DNA from: Oceanicaulis sp.
GTDB taxonomy: Bacteria; Pseudomonadota; Alphaproteobacteria; Caulobacterales; Maricaulaceae
DNA length: 64,000 nt
Reading direction: 5' to 3'
NCBI GenBank assembly: GCA_040112665.1
Contig: CP157796.1
Span: forward strand, 1,242,813-1,306,812
The position numbers and the translations under genes were made by a program. The stretch's first letter is position 1; the number at the start of each line of letters is the position of its first letter. Positions 40,248-50,013 of the stretch are shown here, in pieces. The notes beneath the pieces are model-generated. The model was not told the origin of the DNA. It saw only the letters and a list, made by a program, of their open reading frames with translations, and ran no database searches.

Positions 40248-40277
40248 CCCCCGCCGGAGCGATCCGGCGGGGGTTTT
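40248..40277 (+). terminator. Rho-independent terminator after ahcY
   Basis: Stem CCCCCGCCGGA (40248-40258) with TCCGGCGGGGG (40263-40273), loop GCGA, followed by TTTT. It ends the ahcY transcript. Confidence 0.9.
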
Positions 40278-40328
40278 CATGTCCGCGCCGTCTTGCGGGC
40301 CGCGCCCGCCTCGCGTTTAGTCCGGGCC

Positions 40329-40766
40329 ATGCGCTCACTCCTTCTCGCCACCCCGCTCCTGCTCGCCGCCTGCACGCCGATGACGGGGCTCAATCCGCTC
40401 GTCGATCCGCGCGAGCGCGGGCCGTTCATCGCCAGCTCCGACATGCCGGTCCCGCCCAATGTCGAGCGGGCCGCCGACACCAGCCAGTGCGCCGGCGAGC
40501 CGCTGAGCGCGGTTTCCGCCAGCCTGCCCGACTATCCCGCGCGCGGCTGGTCCAGAGGGCTTCAGGGCTGGTCGATCGTGCAGTTCGACGTTTCCGAGAG
40601 CGGTGAGACTGCAAACGTCCGCGTCGCGCGCGGCGTGCCCGGCGGCAGCTTCGACACCGAGGCCGAGCGCGCGGTGCGCGACTGGCGCTTCCGCCCCGTC
40701 TCCCGCCCGCTGACCGGCTGCGTGGTGCTGTTTGAATTCACGCAAGGCGAAGTGCGCATCGGGTGA
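40329..40766 (+). CDS. Lipoprotein with TonB C-terminal-like domain
   Basis: A 145-residue protein with a clear lipoprotein signal (MRSLLLATPLLLAAC, lipobox LAAC), so it should be anchored in the outer or inner membrane by lipid. The mature part contains a TonB_C-type domain: LPDYPARGWSRGLQGWSIVQFDVSESGETANVRVARG ... FDTEAERAVRDWRFRP. The proline-rich spacer and N-terminal membrane helix of true TonB are absent, so energy transduction is unlikely; lone TonB_C lipoproteins are common in this group with no known role. The frame is open to 40293, but the ATG at 40329 gives the signal peptide at the right place. Confidence 0.82.
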   Translation: MRSLLLATPLLLAACTPMTGLNPLVDPRERGPFIASSDMPVPPNVERAADTSQCAGEPLSAVSASLPDYPARGWSRGLQGWSIVQFDVSESGETANVRVARGVPGGSFDTEAERAVRDWRFRPVSRPLTGCVVLFEFTQGEVRIG

Positions 40767-40832
40767 TCGCGCGCTTGGCCTGAGGGGCGCCGGCGGTTAG
40801 CCTCGCGGTGCACTCGAACTCCGGAGCCCGTG

Positions 40833-41522
40833 ATGCGTGTAATTTCCGCCCTGTTCCTCGCGCTTTTCGCGAGCCCCGCTTTCGCGCAACAGCAGCCGCC
40901 GCTTCTCCAGTTTCTGATGCCCGGAGACGGAGACGTGCGCGAGCGGCTGGACGCTTACGACACGCTGATCACCGGTGCGTGCGAGGATCGCGCATGGACC
41001 GAGCCCGAGACGGTGGAAGCCTCCGCCGGGCTGGCCGGCCTCATCGCTCAGGGCGCGCTGCCTCGAGGGACGACGCGCACCGTCTCGACGCTCACCGCGT
41101 CAGGCTGCGAAACCGAGCCGCGGCGCCATCGCTACGAAGTGCTCTCCGTACCTGTCGTGAACATCGACATGCATTATCTGGGCTTTGTCGGCGAGACGCG
41201 CGTTCCGGCGATCAACCTCCTGGACTTCACCCAGCAGATCGCGATGGCCGCGGGAATCCTGACTGAAAAGCATGGCGCGTGTTCCGACCAAGAGGCGATG
41301 AGCGCTCTGGCGATCGTCGATACGCGAGACGACGGCGAGGTGTCGCTCGAGACCTATCTAGAACAGCGTGGTCCCGCCGAGGCGCCCGCCCCGGCGGTGT
41401 CCGCCTGGCGGGAGACCTGGACGCTCCGCTACTGCCCGGACGCCGAGGCGGACATCGACGTCTATCTCGGCGATCATGGCGAGGAGGGCGGGATCGGCAT
41501 TGCGATCGGGCTGGATCCCTAA
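40833..41522 (+). CDS. Secreted protein of unknown function
   Basis: A 229-residue protein with a signal peptide (MRVISALFLALFASPAFA, cleavage after AFA). The mature protein has four to six cysteines spread over it (TGACEDRAW, SGCETEPR, HGACSDQE, RYCPDAEAD), which could form disulphides in the periplasm, and no recognised domain. A GTG three bases upstream is an alternative start. The gap of 66 bases to the TonB-domain lipoprotein gene suggests they may be neighbours in one transcript, but no function links them. Confidence 0.7.
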   Translation: MRVISALFLALFASPAFAQQQPPLLQFLMPGDGDVRERLDAYDTLITGACEDRAWTEPETVEASAGLAGLIAQGALPRGTTRTVSTLTASGCETEPRRHRYEVLSVPVVNIDMHYLGFVGETRVPAINLLDFTQQIAMAAGILTEKHGACSDQEAMSALAIVDTRDDGEVSLETYLEQRGPAEAPAPAVSAWRETWTLRYCPDAEADIDVYLGDHGEEGGIGIAIGLDP

Positions 41523-41661
41523 GACCAGACCCGGACCGGGCCGCCCCTCCCACCCCGCCTCATTGACGGTCGCGCGCGGATTCACCTTCCGGTAAGATGC
41601 GATTCGCGCCGCCTTGCGCCGCTTCGCCGCGCGCCACGCCTTCCGGGGGACACACAGCGCC

Positions 41662-44130
41662 ATGGCCGCACCAGAGCCGGTCCAGCTCGCAACGCTCGTC
41701 GTCACTGCAGGCGCGGTGGCTTTCGCGCTCGCCGCGTCGGTCTGGGCCTACAAACTCACCGCCGGGGTCCGGCGCGCCCGCACCGCCTGGCGCGACAAGG
41801 TTTCAAGGCTGGAAGACCGGGTCCGTCGCGCCGAAAGCGTGTTCGCGGCCCATCCGGGCCTGGTTCTGATCTGGGACAGCCCGCCCGACCCGGATGCGCG
41901 CGACTGGTCGAAACCCGCCATTCACGGCAGCCCCGCAGCGCTCGCCTCGATGGTGGAGTTCGCAGAACTCGGCCAGGGCGTGGCGAAATCCGGCGACGCG
42001 GGCGCGGAGATCCTCGACGGGCTGGCCGATTTCGAAGCCTTCGGGCCGGGCGGGGAGACCACCACGCTGCGCCAGCGCATGGTCAAGCTGATGGACCGGG
42101 GCGAAGCGTTCTCGATCCGCATTTCCGGGCCTTCGGGCCGGGTGATCGAGGCCGAGGGCCGGCCCGCCGGCCGTCAGCTCGCTTTGTGGCTGGCCGACGC
42201 CTCCGCCGGCGGCCGGCAGGCCGCTGCGCGCGGCGGGGTGGCGGAAACCCGCGCCGCGGCGTTCGAGGATCCGGCCGCGTTCGAGGACATGGTCCGCCGC
42301 CTGCCCGCCCCGGCCTGGCGCATGAACGCCGCGGGACGGCTCAGCTTCGTCAATCCCGCCTATGTCGAGGCGGTCGAGGCGAGCGACGCCGAGGACGCGC
42401 TCTCCCGCCAGATCCTGCTCGAGCCGGGCCTGGCCGACCAGACGCGCGAGGCGCTGAAAACCGGCGAGCCGAGGCTCGGCGTGCGTGGCGCGGTGCTGGC
42501 CGGCCAGCGCAAGCTGATGCGCTTCGTGGTGTTCCCGGTGAACGGCGGCGCGGCGGGGCTCGCGATCGACGTCACCGAGGGCGAGGAGGCCAAGGCCGCG
42601 CTCAAGCGCTTCCGCCAAGCCCATGACGAGACGCTCAACCACATGGCCGAGGCGGTGGCGATCTTCGACCGCGCCAAGCGGCTGGTGTTCTACAACACCG
42701 CGTTCTCGAAGCTCTTCGATCTCGAAGAGGCCTTCCTCAACGACCGGCCCGCGCACGGCGCGCTGCTCGACCGGCTGCGCGAGCGGCGCAAGCTGCCCGA
42801 ACAGCTCGACTATTCGAAATGGCGCGAGAGCGAGCTGGCCCATTACGAAGCCGCGCCGGACGCCTCCACGCCTGACGAGCTGTGGCCGATCGGGGACGGG
42901 CGCACGCTGCGTGTCGCGCGCCAGCGCCACCCGATGGGCGGGCTTCTGCTGATCTTCGAGGACATGACCGACCAGCTCGCCCTGCAGGCGCGCTACAACA
43001 CCCAGCTCAAGGTCCAGCGCGCCACGCTCGACAAGCTGCACGAGGCGGTCGCGGTGTTCGGCTCCGACGGCCGGATGAAGCTGCACAACGCCGCGTTCGA
43101 GACGCTGTGGCAGGCCGAGGGCGAAGCGCTGATCGAAGCGCCGTTCGACGATGTCGCCGCAACGCTCGCCAAGCTTCACCCCGACACCACCGCCTGGGCG
43201 GAGCTGAAGGCGCGGATCACCGATCCGAGCCCGGAAAGCCGCAAGCCGGTGAAGGGCGAGATCCGCCGCGCGGACGGCCGGGAGCTGACCTATCTGACCC
43301 GGCCGCTGCCCGACGGGGCGACCCTGATCGCCTGGGACGACGTCACCGACTCCCGCCGCATCGAGGCCGCCCTGCGCGACCGCGCCGAGGCGCTGGAAGC
43401 CTCCGAGCGGATCAAGACCGAGTTCGTCGAACATGTGAGCTATCAGCTCAGAACCCCGCTCACGACCATTCACGGCTACGCCGATCTTCTGGCCGGCGGG
43501 TTCGCAGGGGAGCTCAACGAGCGGCAGACCGACCATATGGGCGCGATCCAGTCCGCCTCCGCCCAGCTGGGCAAGCTGATCGACGACATTCTCGACATCG
43601 CCGCCATCGACGCGGGGCGGCTGGAGCTCGAACTGGGCGATGTCCAGCTCGATGCTCTGTGTACGGAAGCCGCCGATCTGATCGCCGCGCGCGCCGAGCA
43701 CGCCTCGGTCAAGCTCGCCGTCAGCGCCGAGGCTGAACTGCCGCTCGCGCGCGCGGACGCCAAGCGGCTCAAGCAGGTGCTCTATAACCTCCTCACCAAC
43801 GCGCTCGACCATGTGCCCGCCGGCGGCACGATCGAGGTGGGCGCGGATGTCGAGGACGACGAGGCCGTGCTCTGGGTGGCCGACGACGGCGAGGGCATCG
43901 CGCCCGAACGCCAGGCCACCGTCTTCGAACGCTTCGAGCGCGGCGAGGGCGGCGGCGCGGGGCTGGGCCTGGCGCTGGTCAACGACATCGTCCGCCTGCA
44001 CGGCGGCTGGGTGGCGCTTGAAAGCGCGCCGGGCGAGGGCACGCGCGTGACCTGCCGCCTGCCGCTCGCCGCAGCCTCGGAAAACGCTGCGCCCGAACTC
44101 GACCTCGCCGCGCGCCGCAGCGCCGAGTAA
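41662..44130 (+). CDS. divL: DivL-type pseudo-histidine kinase (tyrosine at the phospho site)
   Basis: An 822-residue membrane-anchored kinase-like protein. One N-terminal membrane segment (about 6-30, LATLVVTAGAVAFALAASVW) is followed by three PAS-type regions (about 215-320, 325-440 and 450-570), a HisKA-like helix and an ATPase domain. In the H box the usual histidine is a tyrosine: FVEHVSYQLRTPLTTIHGYADLL, Tyr594. The ATPase domain is complete (NLLTNALDHVPAGG, DDGEGIAPE, GAGLGLALVNDIV). This matches DivL of Caulobacter, which binds CckA and DivK and controls CtrA activity and cell polarity. The ATG at 41662 is chosen since 16 upstream residues are non-conserved. Confidence 0.88.
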   Translation: MAAPEPVQLATLVVTAGAVAFALAASVWAYKLTAGVRRARTAWRDKVSRLEDRVRRAESVFAAHPGLVLIWDSPPDPDARDWSKPAIHGSPAALASMVEFAELGQGVAKSGDAGAEILDGLADFEAFGPGGETTTLRQRMVKLMDRGEAFSIRISGPSGRVIEAEGRPAGRQLALWLADASAGGRQAAARGGVAETRAAAFEDPAAFEDMVRRLPAPAWRMNAAGRLSFVNPAYVEAVEASDAEDALSRQILLEPGLADQTREALKTGEPRLGVRGAVLAGQRKLMRFVVFPVNGGAAGLAIDVTEGEEAKAALKRFRQAHDETLNHMAEAVAIFDRAKRLVFYNTAFSKLFDLEEAFLNDRPAHGALLDRLRERRKLPEQLDYSKWRESELAHYEAAPDASTPDELWPIGDGRTLRVARQRHPMGGLLLIFEDMTDQLALQARYNTQLKVQRATLDKLHEAVAVFGSDGRMKLHNAAFETLWQAEGEALIEAPFDDVAATLAKLHPDTTAWAELKARITDPSPESRKPVKGEIRRADGRELTYLTRPLPDGATLIAWDDVTDSRRIEAALRDRAEALEASERIKTEFVEHVSYQLRTPLTTIHGYADLLAGGFAGELNERQTDHMGAIQSASAQLGKLIDDILDIAAIDAGRLELELGDVQLDALCTEAADLIAARAEHASVKLAVSAEAELPLARADAKRLKQVLYNLLTNALDHVPAGGTIEVGADVEDDEAVLWVADDGEGIAPERQATVFERFERGEGGGAGLGLALVNDIVRLHGGWVALESAPGEGTRVTCRLPLAAASENAAPELDLAARRSAE

Positions 44131-44206
44131 TATCCGCCATTCAGCGTTGCGCGGGCGGGGCTGAGGGCGTTACATCGCCCTTGAGCTGCGAAGCGGGGCT
44201 TCGACC

Positions 44207-47200
44207 ATGACCGGCGAACGCGAGAACAACCTGCCGATCGTGGTCGGGGTGGGCGCGTCCGCAGGCGGCCTCGAAGCGTTGATGGAGCTGGTGCACGCCA
44301 TCCCCGAGGACAGCGGGATGAGCTACGTGATCGTCCAGCACCTCGCCCCCGACCATAAATCGATCATGGACGAGCTTCTGAGCTCGCACACGCCGATCCC
44401 GGTGAAGAAGATCGAGGACGGGGCGGCGCCCGAAGCGGACATGATATTCGTCATCCCCGCTGGTCCCTCCGTGGTGCTGGAGGGCGGCCGGTTCAAGCTT
44501 ATCGAGCGCGACGCCGCCGCCACCCTGCGCACCCCGATCGACAAGTTCTTCAACTCGCTCGCCGAGGAATGCGGGCGCGACTCATTTTGCATCGTCCTGT
44601 CCGGCACGGGGACGGACGGCACTGAAGGCCTGCGCGCGGTGAAGGCCGCCGGCGGGATCGGGATCGTCCAGGACAGCGACAGCGCGCGTTTTCCCGGCAT
44701 GCCCGACAGCGCGGCGGCGACCGGGCTCGTCGACTTCGTGCTCAAGCCCGACGACATGCCCAGCTGCATCGCCGACATCGTCGAGCACCGCCAGGGCCGG
44801 AGCGGCCGGCGCGACACCGAGGCGCGCCAGAAGGAGATCGAGGAGAAGCTCGACATGATCCTCGACGCGCTCGGCGAGGAGGGCGGCGCGGACTTCACCA
44901 AGTACAAGCCGGGCACGCTGGTGCGCCGTGTGGACCGCCGCATGGTGCTGCGCCGCCAGCGCACCGTGGACGGATATGTGAAGTCGCTGCGGCGCGAGCC
45001 CGAGGAGCGGGCCCGGCTGCTGCAGGATTTCATGATCGGGGTGACGCGCTTTTTCCGCGACCCCGAGGCCTTCGAGGTGCTGCGCGCCGAAGCGATCGAG
45101 CCGCTGGCCGACAGCGATCAGGACGAGTTCAGGATCTGGACGCCGGGCTGCTCGTCCGGGGAAGAGACCTACACCGTCGCCATGATGATGATCGAGGCGA
45201 TGGAGAAGACCGGACGGCGCCGCGCGCTCAAGGTTTTCGGCACCGATATCGACAGCGCCGCGCTGCGGCAGGCGCGGTCGGGCTATTTCTCCGAAGGCGC
45301 GCTGGCCGAGGTGGGCGAAGCGCGCCGCGAGCGCTTCTTCCGCAAGGAGAACGGAAGCTGGCGGGTCTGCGCCGAGCTGCGCGAATCCTGCGTGTTCGCG
45401 CCGCACAACCTGGTCGAGGACCCGCCGTTTTCACGGCTTGATCTGATCACCTGCCGCAATCTCCTGATCTATCTGACCGATCGCACCCAGGCGAACGTCA
45501 TTCCGCGCTTTCATTACGCCCTCAATCCGGGCGGATTCCTGATGCTCGGCGGTTCTGAGTCGATCGGATCGCAGGGCCGGTATTTCCGGACGATCGACCG
45601 CACCCACCGCATCTTCAAGCGCCAGGACAGCGTACCGCCGGGGTTCAGCGCCCTGAGCTCGGAGCGCTTCGAGACGCGCACCCGCACCCCGAGGCTGACC
45701 GCCCAGGCCCGGCCGATGGACCGGACCGATATCGGCGGCGCGCCGACCCGGCCCGACCAGACGATCGAAACCGAGGCCGAGCGGCTCTATCTGCGCCGCT
45801 ACGCCGCCCCCTTCCTGGTGGTGAACCATCAAGACGAGGTCACCTACGTCTCGGAGGCGATGGCCGACCATGTCCGGCCGCGCAAGGGCGCGCCGTCTCT
45901 GGCGGTGGAGCAGTTCGTCGCCGAGGGGCTGCGCCCCGCAGTGCAGACCGCGCTGGCCAGGGCCCGGCGCAACAAGGCCGAGGCGGTCAGCCGCAACGCC
46001 GTGGTCAAGGACGACGGCGAGCCGCGCCTGGTCGATGTGATGGCCGCCCCGGTCAAAGAGGGGTCGGGGGAGTACATCCTGGTCCTGCGGCCGGTGCGCA
46101 CCCAGGGCGCGGCGGATCTGGAAAAGGCCGGGACGCCCGACGCTGACGATTCTGCGCTGCTCGAACACGAGCTGGCGAACGCGAAGACCCAGCTCAACCA
46201 GGCGCTCGCCGACTATGAGAGCATGGAGCAGGAACTCCGGACCACGAACGAAGAGCTCCTGTCGATGAACGAGGAGCTGCAGAGCTCCAACGAAGAGCTC
46301 GAGACCAGCCGCGAGGAGCTGCAGTCGATCAACGAGGAGCTCGAAACGATCAACGCCGAGCTCACCGAGAACAATCGCCAGCTCGCCCGCGCAAACTCGG
46401 ACCTGAAGAACCTGTTCGAGTCCACCGACGTGGCCACGCTGTTTCTCGATTCCAACCGCTGCGTGCGCCTGTTCACCCCCCGCCTGACCGAGCTGTTCGG
46501 CGTGCGTGACCGCGATGTCGGCCGGCCGATCGCCGATCTGGCCTCGCGGGTGAATTACCCCGAGCTGGAAGACGATGCGCGCGAGGTCGGCCGGACCCTG
46601 CAGCCGCTGGAGCGCGAGGTGACCAGCGAGGATCCCGGAGCGCGCACCTTCATCGCCCGGGTCCGGCCCTACCGCACGGTGGAAGATCGGATCGACGGGG
46701 TGGTGATCACCTTCTTCGAGATCACCCAGCGCAAGCGCAACGAACGCCAGCTGGAGGAAAACGCAGAGGTCCTCGCCCGCCAGTACGCTGAACTCGAAAC
46801 GCTTTACGACACCATCCCCGTGGGCCTGAACCTTCTGGACCGCGAGCTGCGCTATCTGCGCATCAACGAGCGCCTGGCGGAGATCAACGGCTATCCGGCG
46901 GCCGACCATATCGGCAAGACCCAGGAGGAGATGCTGCCCGAGATCGACGCCGAGGTGCGCGAAAAGCAGCAGAAGGTGCTCGATACGGGCGAGCCGATCC
47001 TGGGCACCGAGGTCAGCGGCGTCACCCCGGCCTCCGACGAGATCCGTCACTGGATCGTCGACTATTATCCGGTTCACAGCCGCGAGGGCGAGGTCGTCGC
47101 GGTGGGATCGGCGGTGCGCGAGGTCACCGGGGAGGTCCGCCTGCGCGCCGCGCTGGAGGAGAGCGAGGCGCGCCTGCGCCGGCTGTTCGACCAGGCGCCG

Positions 47201-48145
47201 GCCTTCATCGCGATGCATAAGGGCCCCGAGCACGAATACATCTATTTCAATCCCGCGCTTCAGGACACGCTGGGCGGGCGGCCGCTCCAGGGCCGGCCGA
47301 TCGCCGAGGCCGTGCCCGAGCTCGAAGGGCAGAACGTGATCGAACGGTTCGATCACGTCTTCAACACCGGCGAGGCCGATTTCACCGAGGAGTTCCAGGC
47401 CTCGCTTCTGATCGACGGCGAGGAAAGGCTCGGCTGGTACCGCCAGATCCTGCAGCCCTGGTACGACGCTCGAGGCCATGTCGGCGGCGTGATGAGCTTC
47501 GCCTTCGAGATCTCCGACATTGTCGAGGCCCGCCATAGCGCCCAGCGCAACGAAGAGCGCAAGGAATTGCTGCTCAACGAGCTTCAGCACCGGGTGAAGA
47601 ACACGCTGGCCACGACCCTGTCGGTGATGCGCTTCACCGCGCGGAACGCGGACTCGATCCCTGACATGGCGAAGAAGCTCGAAGAGCGCCTCTCCGCCAT
47701 CGCCAGAACCCATGACGTGCTCACCGAGGCCGAATGGGCCGGCGACAGCCTGACCGGGCTGATCCGCCGGGAGCTCGCCCCTTACGCCGACCCGGACGGG
47801 GATCGCGTCGTGATCACCGGCGAGGACGTCACCGTTACGCCCAAACAGGCCCTGTCGCTGTCCCTCGCGCTGCATGAGCTGACCACCAACGCGGTCAAGC
47901 ACGGCGCCCTGAAGGCCGGTGAAGGCCGGGTCGAAGCGGCGATCGCCGGAGGCGCGGAGACGATCGAGCTGGTCTGGCGCGAGCTCGGCGGACCTGAAAT
48001 CGACAGCGCGCGTGAAACTGCGCCCGGCTTCGGTTCGTTCTTGTTGGAACGAGTTCTGGCCGAGGAGCTGCGCGGGGAGACGACGTTCGATCTTGCAAAA
48101 GACGGGCTCGTCTGCACGATCCGCTTTCCGGCCAATGGCGGCTGA
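44207..48145 (+). CDS. CheB-CheR-PAS-HWE hybrid sensor histidine kinase
   Basis: A 1312-residue soluble multidomain protein. Order: CheB methylesterase domain (about 9-190; VVGVGASAGGLEAL with the nucleophile Ser18, VIVQHLAPDHKS), CheR methyltransferase (about 215-480; GVTRFFRDPEAFEVL, IWTPGCSSGEETYTVAMM), a glutamate-rich coiled coil (about 650-735; repeated NEELQS/NEELET units), three PAS domains (about 735-845, 860-985, 990-1110) and a C-terminal HWE kinase (His1128 in NELQHRVKNTL; ALHELTTNAVKHGAL; VWRELGG). No receptor or chemotaxis genes are near, so the CheB/CheR part is probably sensory or structural. It is followed 11 bases later by a single-domain receiver gene, a natural phosphate acceptor. 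76 bases separate it from divL. Confidence 0.9.
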   Translation: MTGERENNLPIVVGVGASAGGLEALMELVHAIPEDSGMSYVIVQHLAPDHKSIMDELLSSHTPIPVKKIEDGAAPEADMIFVIPAGPSVVLEGGRFKLIERDAAATLRTPIDKFFNSLAEECGRDSFCIVLSGTGTDGTEGLRAVKAAGGIGIVQDSDSARFPGMPDSAAATGLVDFVLKPDDMPSCIADIVEHRQGRSGRRDTEARQKEIEEKLDMILDALGEEGGADFTKYKPGTLVRRVDRRMVLRRQRTVDGYVKSLRREPEERARLLQDFMIGVTRFFRDPEAFEVLRAEAIEPLADSDQDEFRIWTPGCSSGEETYTVAMMMIEAMEKTGRRRALKVFGTDIDSAALRQARSGYFSEGALAEVGEARRERFFRKENGSWRVCAELRESCVFAPHNLVEDPPFSRLDLITCRNLLIYLTDRTQANVIPRFHYALNPGGFLMLGGSESIGSQGRYFRTIDRTHRIFKRQDSVPPGFSALSSERFETRTRTPRLTAQARPMDRTDIGGAPTRPDQTIETEAERLYLRRYAAPFLVVNHQDEVTYVSEAMADHVRPRKGAPSLAVEQFVAEGLRPAVQTALARARRNKAEAVSRNAVVKDDGEPRLVDVMAAPVKEGSGEYILVLRPVRTQGAADLEKAGTPDADDSALLEHELANAKTQLNQALADYESMEQELRTTNEELLSMNEELQSSNEELETSREELQSINEELETINAELTENNRQLARANSDLKNLFESTDVATLFLDSNRCVRLFTPRLTELFGVRDRDVGRPIADLASRVNYPELEDDAREVGRTLQPLEREVTSEDPGARTFIARVRPYRTVEDRIDGVVITFFEITQRKRNERQLEENAEVLARQYAELETLYDTIPVGLNLLDRELRYLRINERLAEINGYPAADHIGKTQEEMLPEIDAEVREKQQKVLDTGEPILGTEVSGVTPASDEIRHWIVDYYPVHSREGEVVAVGSAVREVTGEVRLRAALEESEARLRRLFDQAPAFIAMHKGPEHEYIYFNPALQDTLGGRPLQGRPIAEAVPELEGQNVIERFDHVFNTGEADFTEEFQASLLIDGEERLGWYRQILQPWYDARGHVGGVMSFAFEISDIVEARHSAQRNEERKELLLNELQHRVKNTLATTLSVMRFTARNADSIPDMAKKLEERLSAIARTHDVLTEAEWAGDSLTGLIRRELAPYADPDGDRVVITGEDVTVTPKQALSLSLALHELTTNAVKHGALKAGEGRVEAAIAGGAETIELVWRELGGPEIDSARETAPGFGSFLLERVLAEELRGETTFDLAKDGLVCTIRFPANGG

Positions 48146-48156
48146 CAGGATATTTC

Positions 48157-48540
48157 ATGGCAGGCAAGGGCGCGGTGATCGTCGTCGAGGACGAGATCAT
48201 TGTCGGCATGGATCTGGCGATGAGCCTTGAGAGCGCGGGTTACACCGTGATCGGGCCCTACGCCTCGGCCAGCGCCGCGCTGGCCGCGCTGGCGGACGCC
48301 GAGGCCGAGCCGGTCGCCGGCGTGCTCGACGTCAATCTCGGCGACGGGCAGACCAGCGAACCGGTCGCCGAGAAGCTTCAGGCGATGGACGCGCCCTTCC
48401 TGTTTCTGACCGGCTACGCCTCGGGCCGCAACGCGGTGTTCGAGCGCTTCCCCGACATCCCGCGCCTGTCAAAGCCCTGCATGCCCGAAGCGCTGATGGC
48501 CGCGGTCGACCGGATCGCGCGCAACGGGCGCAGCGCCTAG
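48157..48540 (+). CDS. Single-domain response regulator (FAT GUY-type)
   Basis: A 127-residue receiver without an output domain. The acidic pocket is EDE at 11-13, the phospho-acceptor is Asp58 in [10 protein letters not shown], and the conserved Lys is in RLSKPC. The segment [11 protein letters not shown] matches the FAT GUY motif (PFxFxTGY) of receivers that work with HWE kinases, for example those in the general stress response. It lies 11 bases after the CheB-CheR-HWE kinase gene and is surely co-expressed with it. Its last bases overlap the stop of the convergent bioB. It may serve as phosphate sink or as a shuttle to a phosphotransferase coded elsewhere. Confidence 0.88.
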   Translation: MAGKGAVIVVEDEIIVGMDLAMSLESAGYTVIGPYASASAALAALADAEAEPVAGVLDVNLGDGQTSEPVAEKLQAMDAPFLFLTGYASGRNAVFERFPDIPRLSKPCMPEALMAAVDRIARNGRSA

Positions 48541-49559
48541 GCGCGCTCGACGACCGGGGCGCCCGCACGGCGCGCGCCGCCGGGCTCGTCGCCTTCCAGG
48601 CCCAGCGCGCCGAGCATGGCCGCGTCCGAGCCCAGCTCCGGGTTGGGCGTGGTCAGAAGCTCCTCGCCGACGAAGATCGAGCCTGCGCCGGCCAGGAAGC
48701 ACAGCGCCTGCAGCTCCCGGCTCATCGTCTCCCGGCCCGCCGACAGGCGCACGACCGAGGTCGGCATGATCAGCCGCGCCGTGGCGATCGCACGGACGAA
48801 ATCGATCCCGTCCAGCGGCGCCGAGCCCGAGAGCGGCGTGCCCGCCACGTCCACCAGGTGATTGATCGGTACGCTTTCAGGATGCGGCGTCAGGCCCGCG
48901 AGCTCGGTCAGAAGCCCGATCCGGTCGGCCTTGTCCTCGCCCATGCCGATAATCCCGCCGCAGCAGATCTGGATGCCGGCGTTCCGGACGCGCGCGAGCG
49001 TCTGTATGCGGTCGTCCCATGTCCGTGTCGTGATGATCTTCGCGTAGTATTCCGGCGAGGTGTCGAGATTGTGGTTGTAGAAATCCAGCCCCGCCTCGGC
49101 CAGACGCTCGGCCTGGCCGTCGGCCAGCATCCCCAGCGTCATGCAGGTCTCGAGCCCCAGCGCCTTCACCCGCTGGATCATGTCGATGATTTTCGGCTCG
49201 TCGCGTTCCTTAAGCTCGCGCCAGGCCGCGCCCATGCAGAAGCGCGTCGCACCGCCCTCCTTGGCCTCTTTCGCCTTGGCCTCGACGGTCTCGGGGTCCA
49301 TCAGCTTTGAGGCTTTCAGGCCGGTGTCGAAATGAGCGGATTGATTGCAGTAGCCGCAATCTTCCGCACACCCGCCGGTCTTGATCGACAGAAGCCGGGA
49401 TTTCTGGACCTTGTTGGGCCGGTGGCGCGCGCGATGCACGGTCTGCGCTGCGAAGATCAGATCGGCGAAGGGCGCGTCATGGATCGCGGCGACGTCCTCG
49501 CGCGTCCAGTCGAAACGGGGTTCGGCGAGCGCGTGCGGATCGGCTAGAAGGTCGGTCAT
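48537..49559 (-). CDS. bioB: Biotin synthase
   Basis: A 340-residue radical SAM enzyme that inserts sulphur into dethiobiotin. The SAM cluster motif C-x3-C-x2-C is in [17 protein letters not shown]; further family sequence includes [51 protein letters not shown] and [20 protein letters not shown]. The ATG at 49557-49559 gives [20 protein letters not shown]; the open frame continues upstream antisense to the next gene and is not family-like. No other bio genes are here, so biotin genes are scattered. The C-terminal 20 residues are Gly/Ala-rich and variable. Confidence 0.96.
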   Translation of the reverse strand: MTDLLADPHALAEPRFDWTREDVAAIHDAPFADLIFAAQTVHRARHRPNKVQKSRLLSIKTGGCAEDCGYCNQSAHFDTGLKASKLMDPETVEAKAKEAKEGGATRFCMGAAWRELKERDEPKIIDMIQRVKALGLETCMTLGMLADGQAERLAEAGLDFYNHNLDTSPEYYAKIITTRTWDDRIQTLARVRNAGIQICCGGIIGMGEDKADRIGLLTELAGLTPHPESVPINHLVDVAGTPLSGSAPLDGIDFVRAIATARLIMPTSVVRLSAGRETMSRELQALCFLAGAGSIFVGEELLTTPNPELGSDAAMLGALGLEGDEPGGARRAGAPVVERA

Positions 49560-50013
49560 GGTCAGAAAATCATCCTCCGGCGGCGACGCGCACCGTAGAA
49601 ACACCGTTCCGAAGGGGCAAGCACCCGGGACCGCTTCGCTGCTCACCCGCCGCGAAGGCCGGGCCGGCGCTGCCCTGGTCGCCGCCGCGATGGGCGTCAT
49701 CGCGCTCATTCCCGGCCCGTCGGGGCCGCCCACGCTGATCGGCTGGGACAAGCTCGACCATCTCGCCGCCTTCGCCGCGCTGACCGTGCTGGCGCGCTGC
49801 GGCTGGCCGTCCTTGCCGCGCTGGGCGCTGGCGGGGATCGCTTTCGCCTACGGGGTCGCGATCGAGATCGGCCAGGCGACCCTGACACAGGGCCGGGTCG
49901 CTTCGGCGTCGGACGCGGTCGCCAACGGGTTCGGCATCGCGGCCGGGCTCGCGCTGGCCTGGGCGTTCGGCCGGGTCGGGCGCGCCCTGCCGATGCTAAA
50001 CCGCCGCAGATGA
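49558..50013 (+). CDS. VanZ-like small membrane protein
   Basis: A protein of up to 151 residues with three to four hydrophobic segments ([71 protein letters not shown]). [15 protein letters not shown] and [26 protein letters not shown] fit the VanZ-like family. The start is unclear: the ATG at 49558 overlaps the divergent bioB start by two bases, which is unusual, and the first 35 residues are basic and not hydrophobic; an internal ATG near 49690 would remove the first membrane segment partly. It overlaps the next gene by 4 bases. The function of the family is poorly known; some members affect glycopeptide resistance. Confidence 0.72.
   Translation: MVRKSSSGGDAHRRNTVPKGQAPGTASLLTRREGRAGAALVAAAMGVIALIPGPSGPPTLIGWDKLDHLAAFAALTVLARCGWPSLPRWALAGIAFAYGVAIEIGQATLTQGRVASASDAVANGFGIAAGLALAWAFGRVGRALPMLNRRR

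Noticed and set aside
44207..45640. Separate cheB and cheR chemotaxis genes
   Set aside because: The reading frame is continuous with the PAS and HWE kinase domains, and no chemotaxis genes stand nearby.
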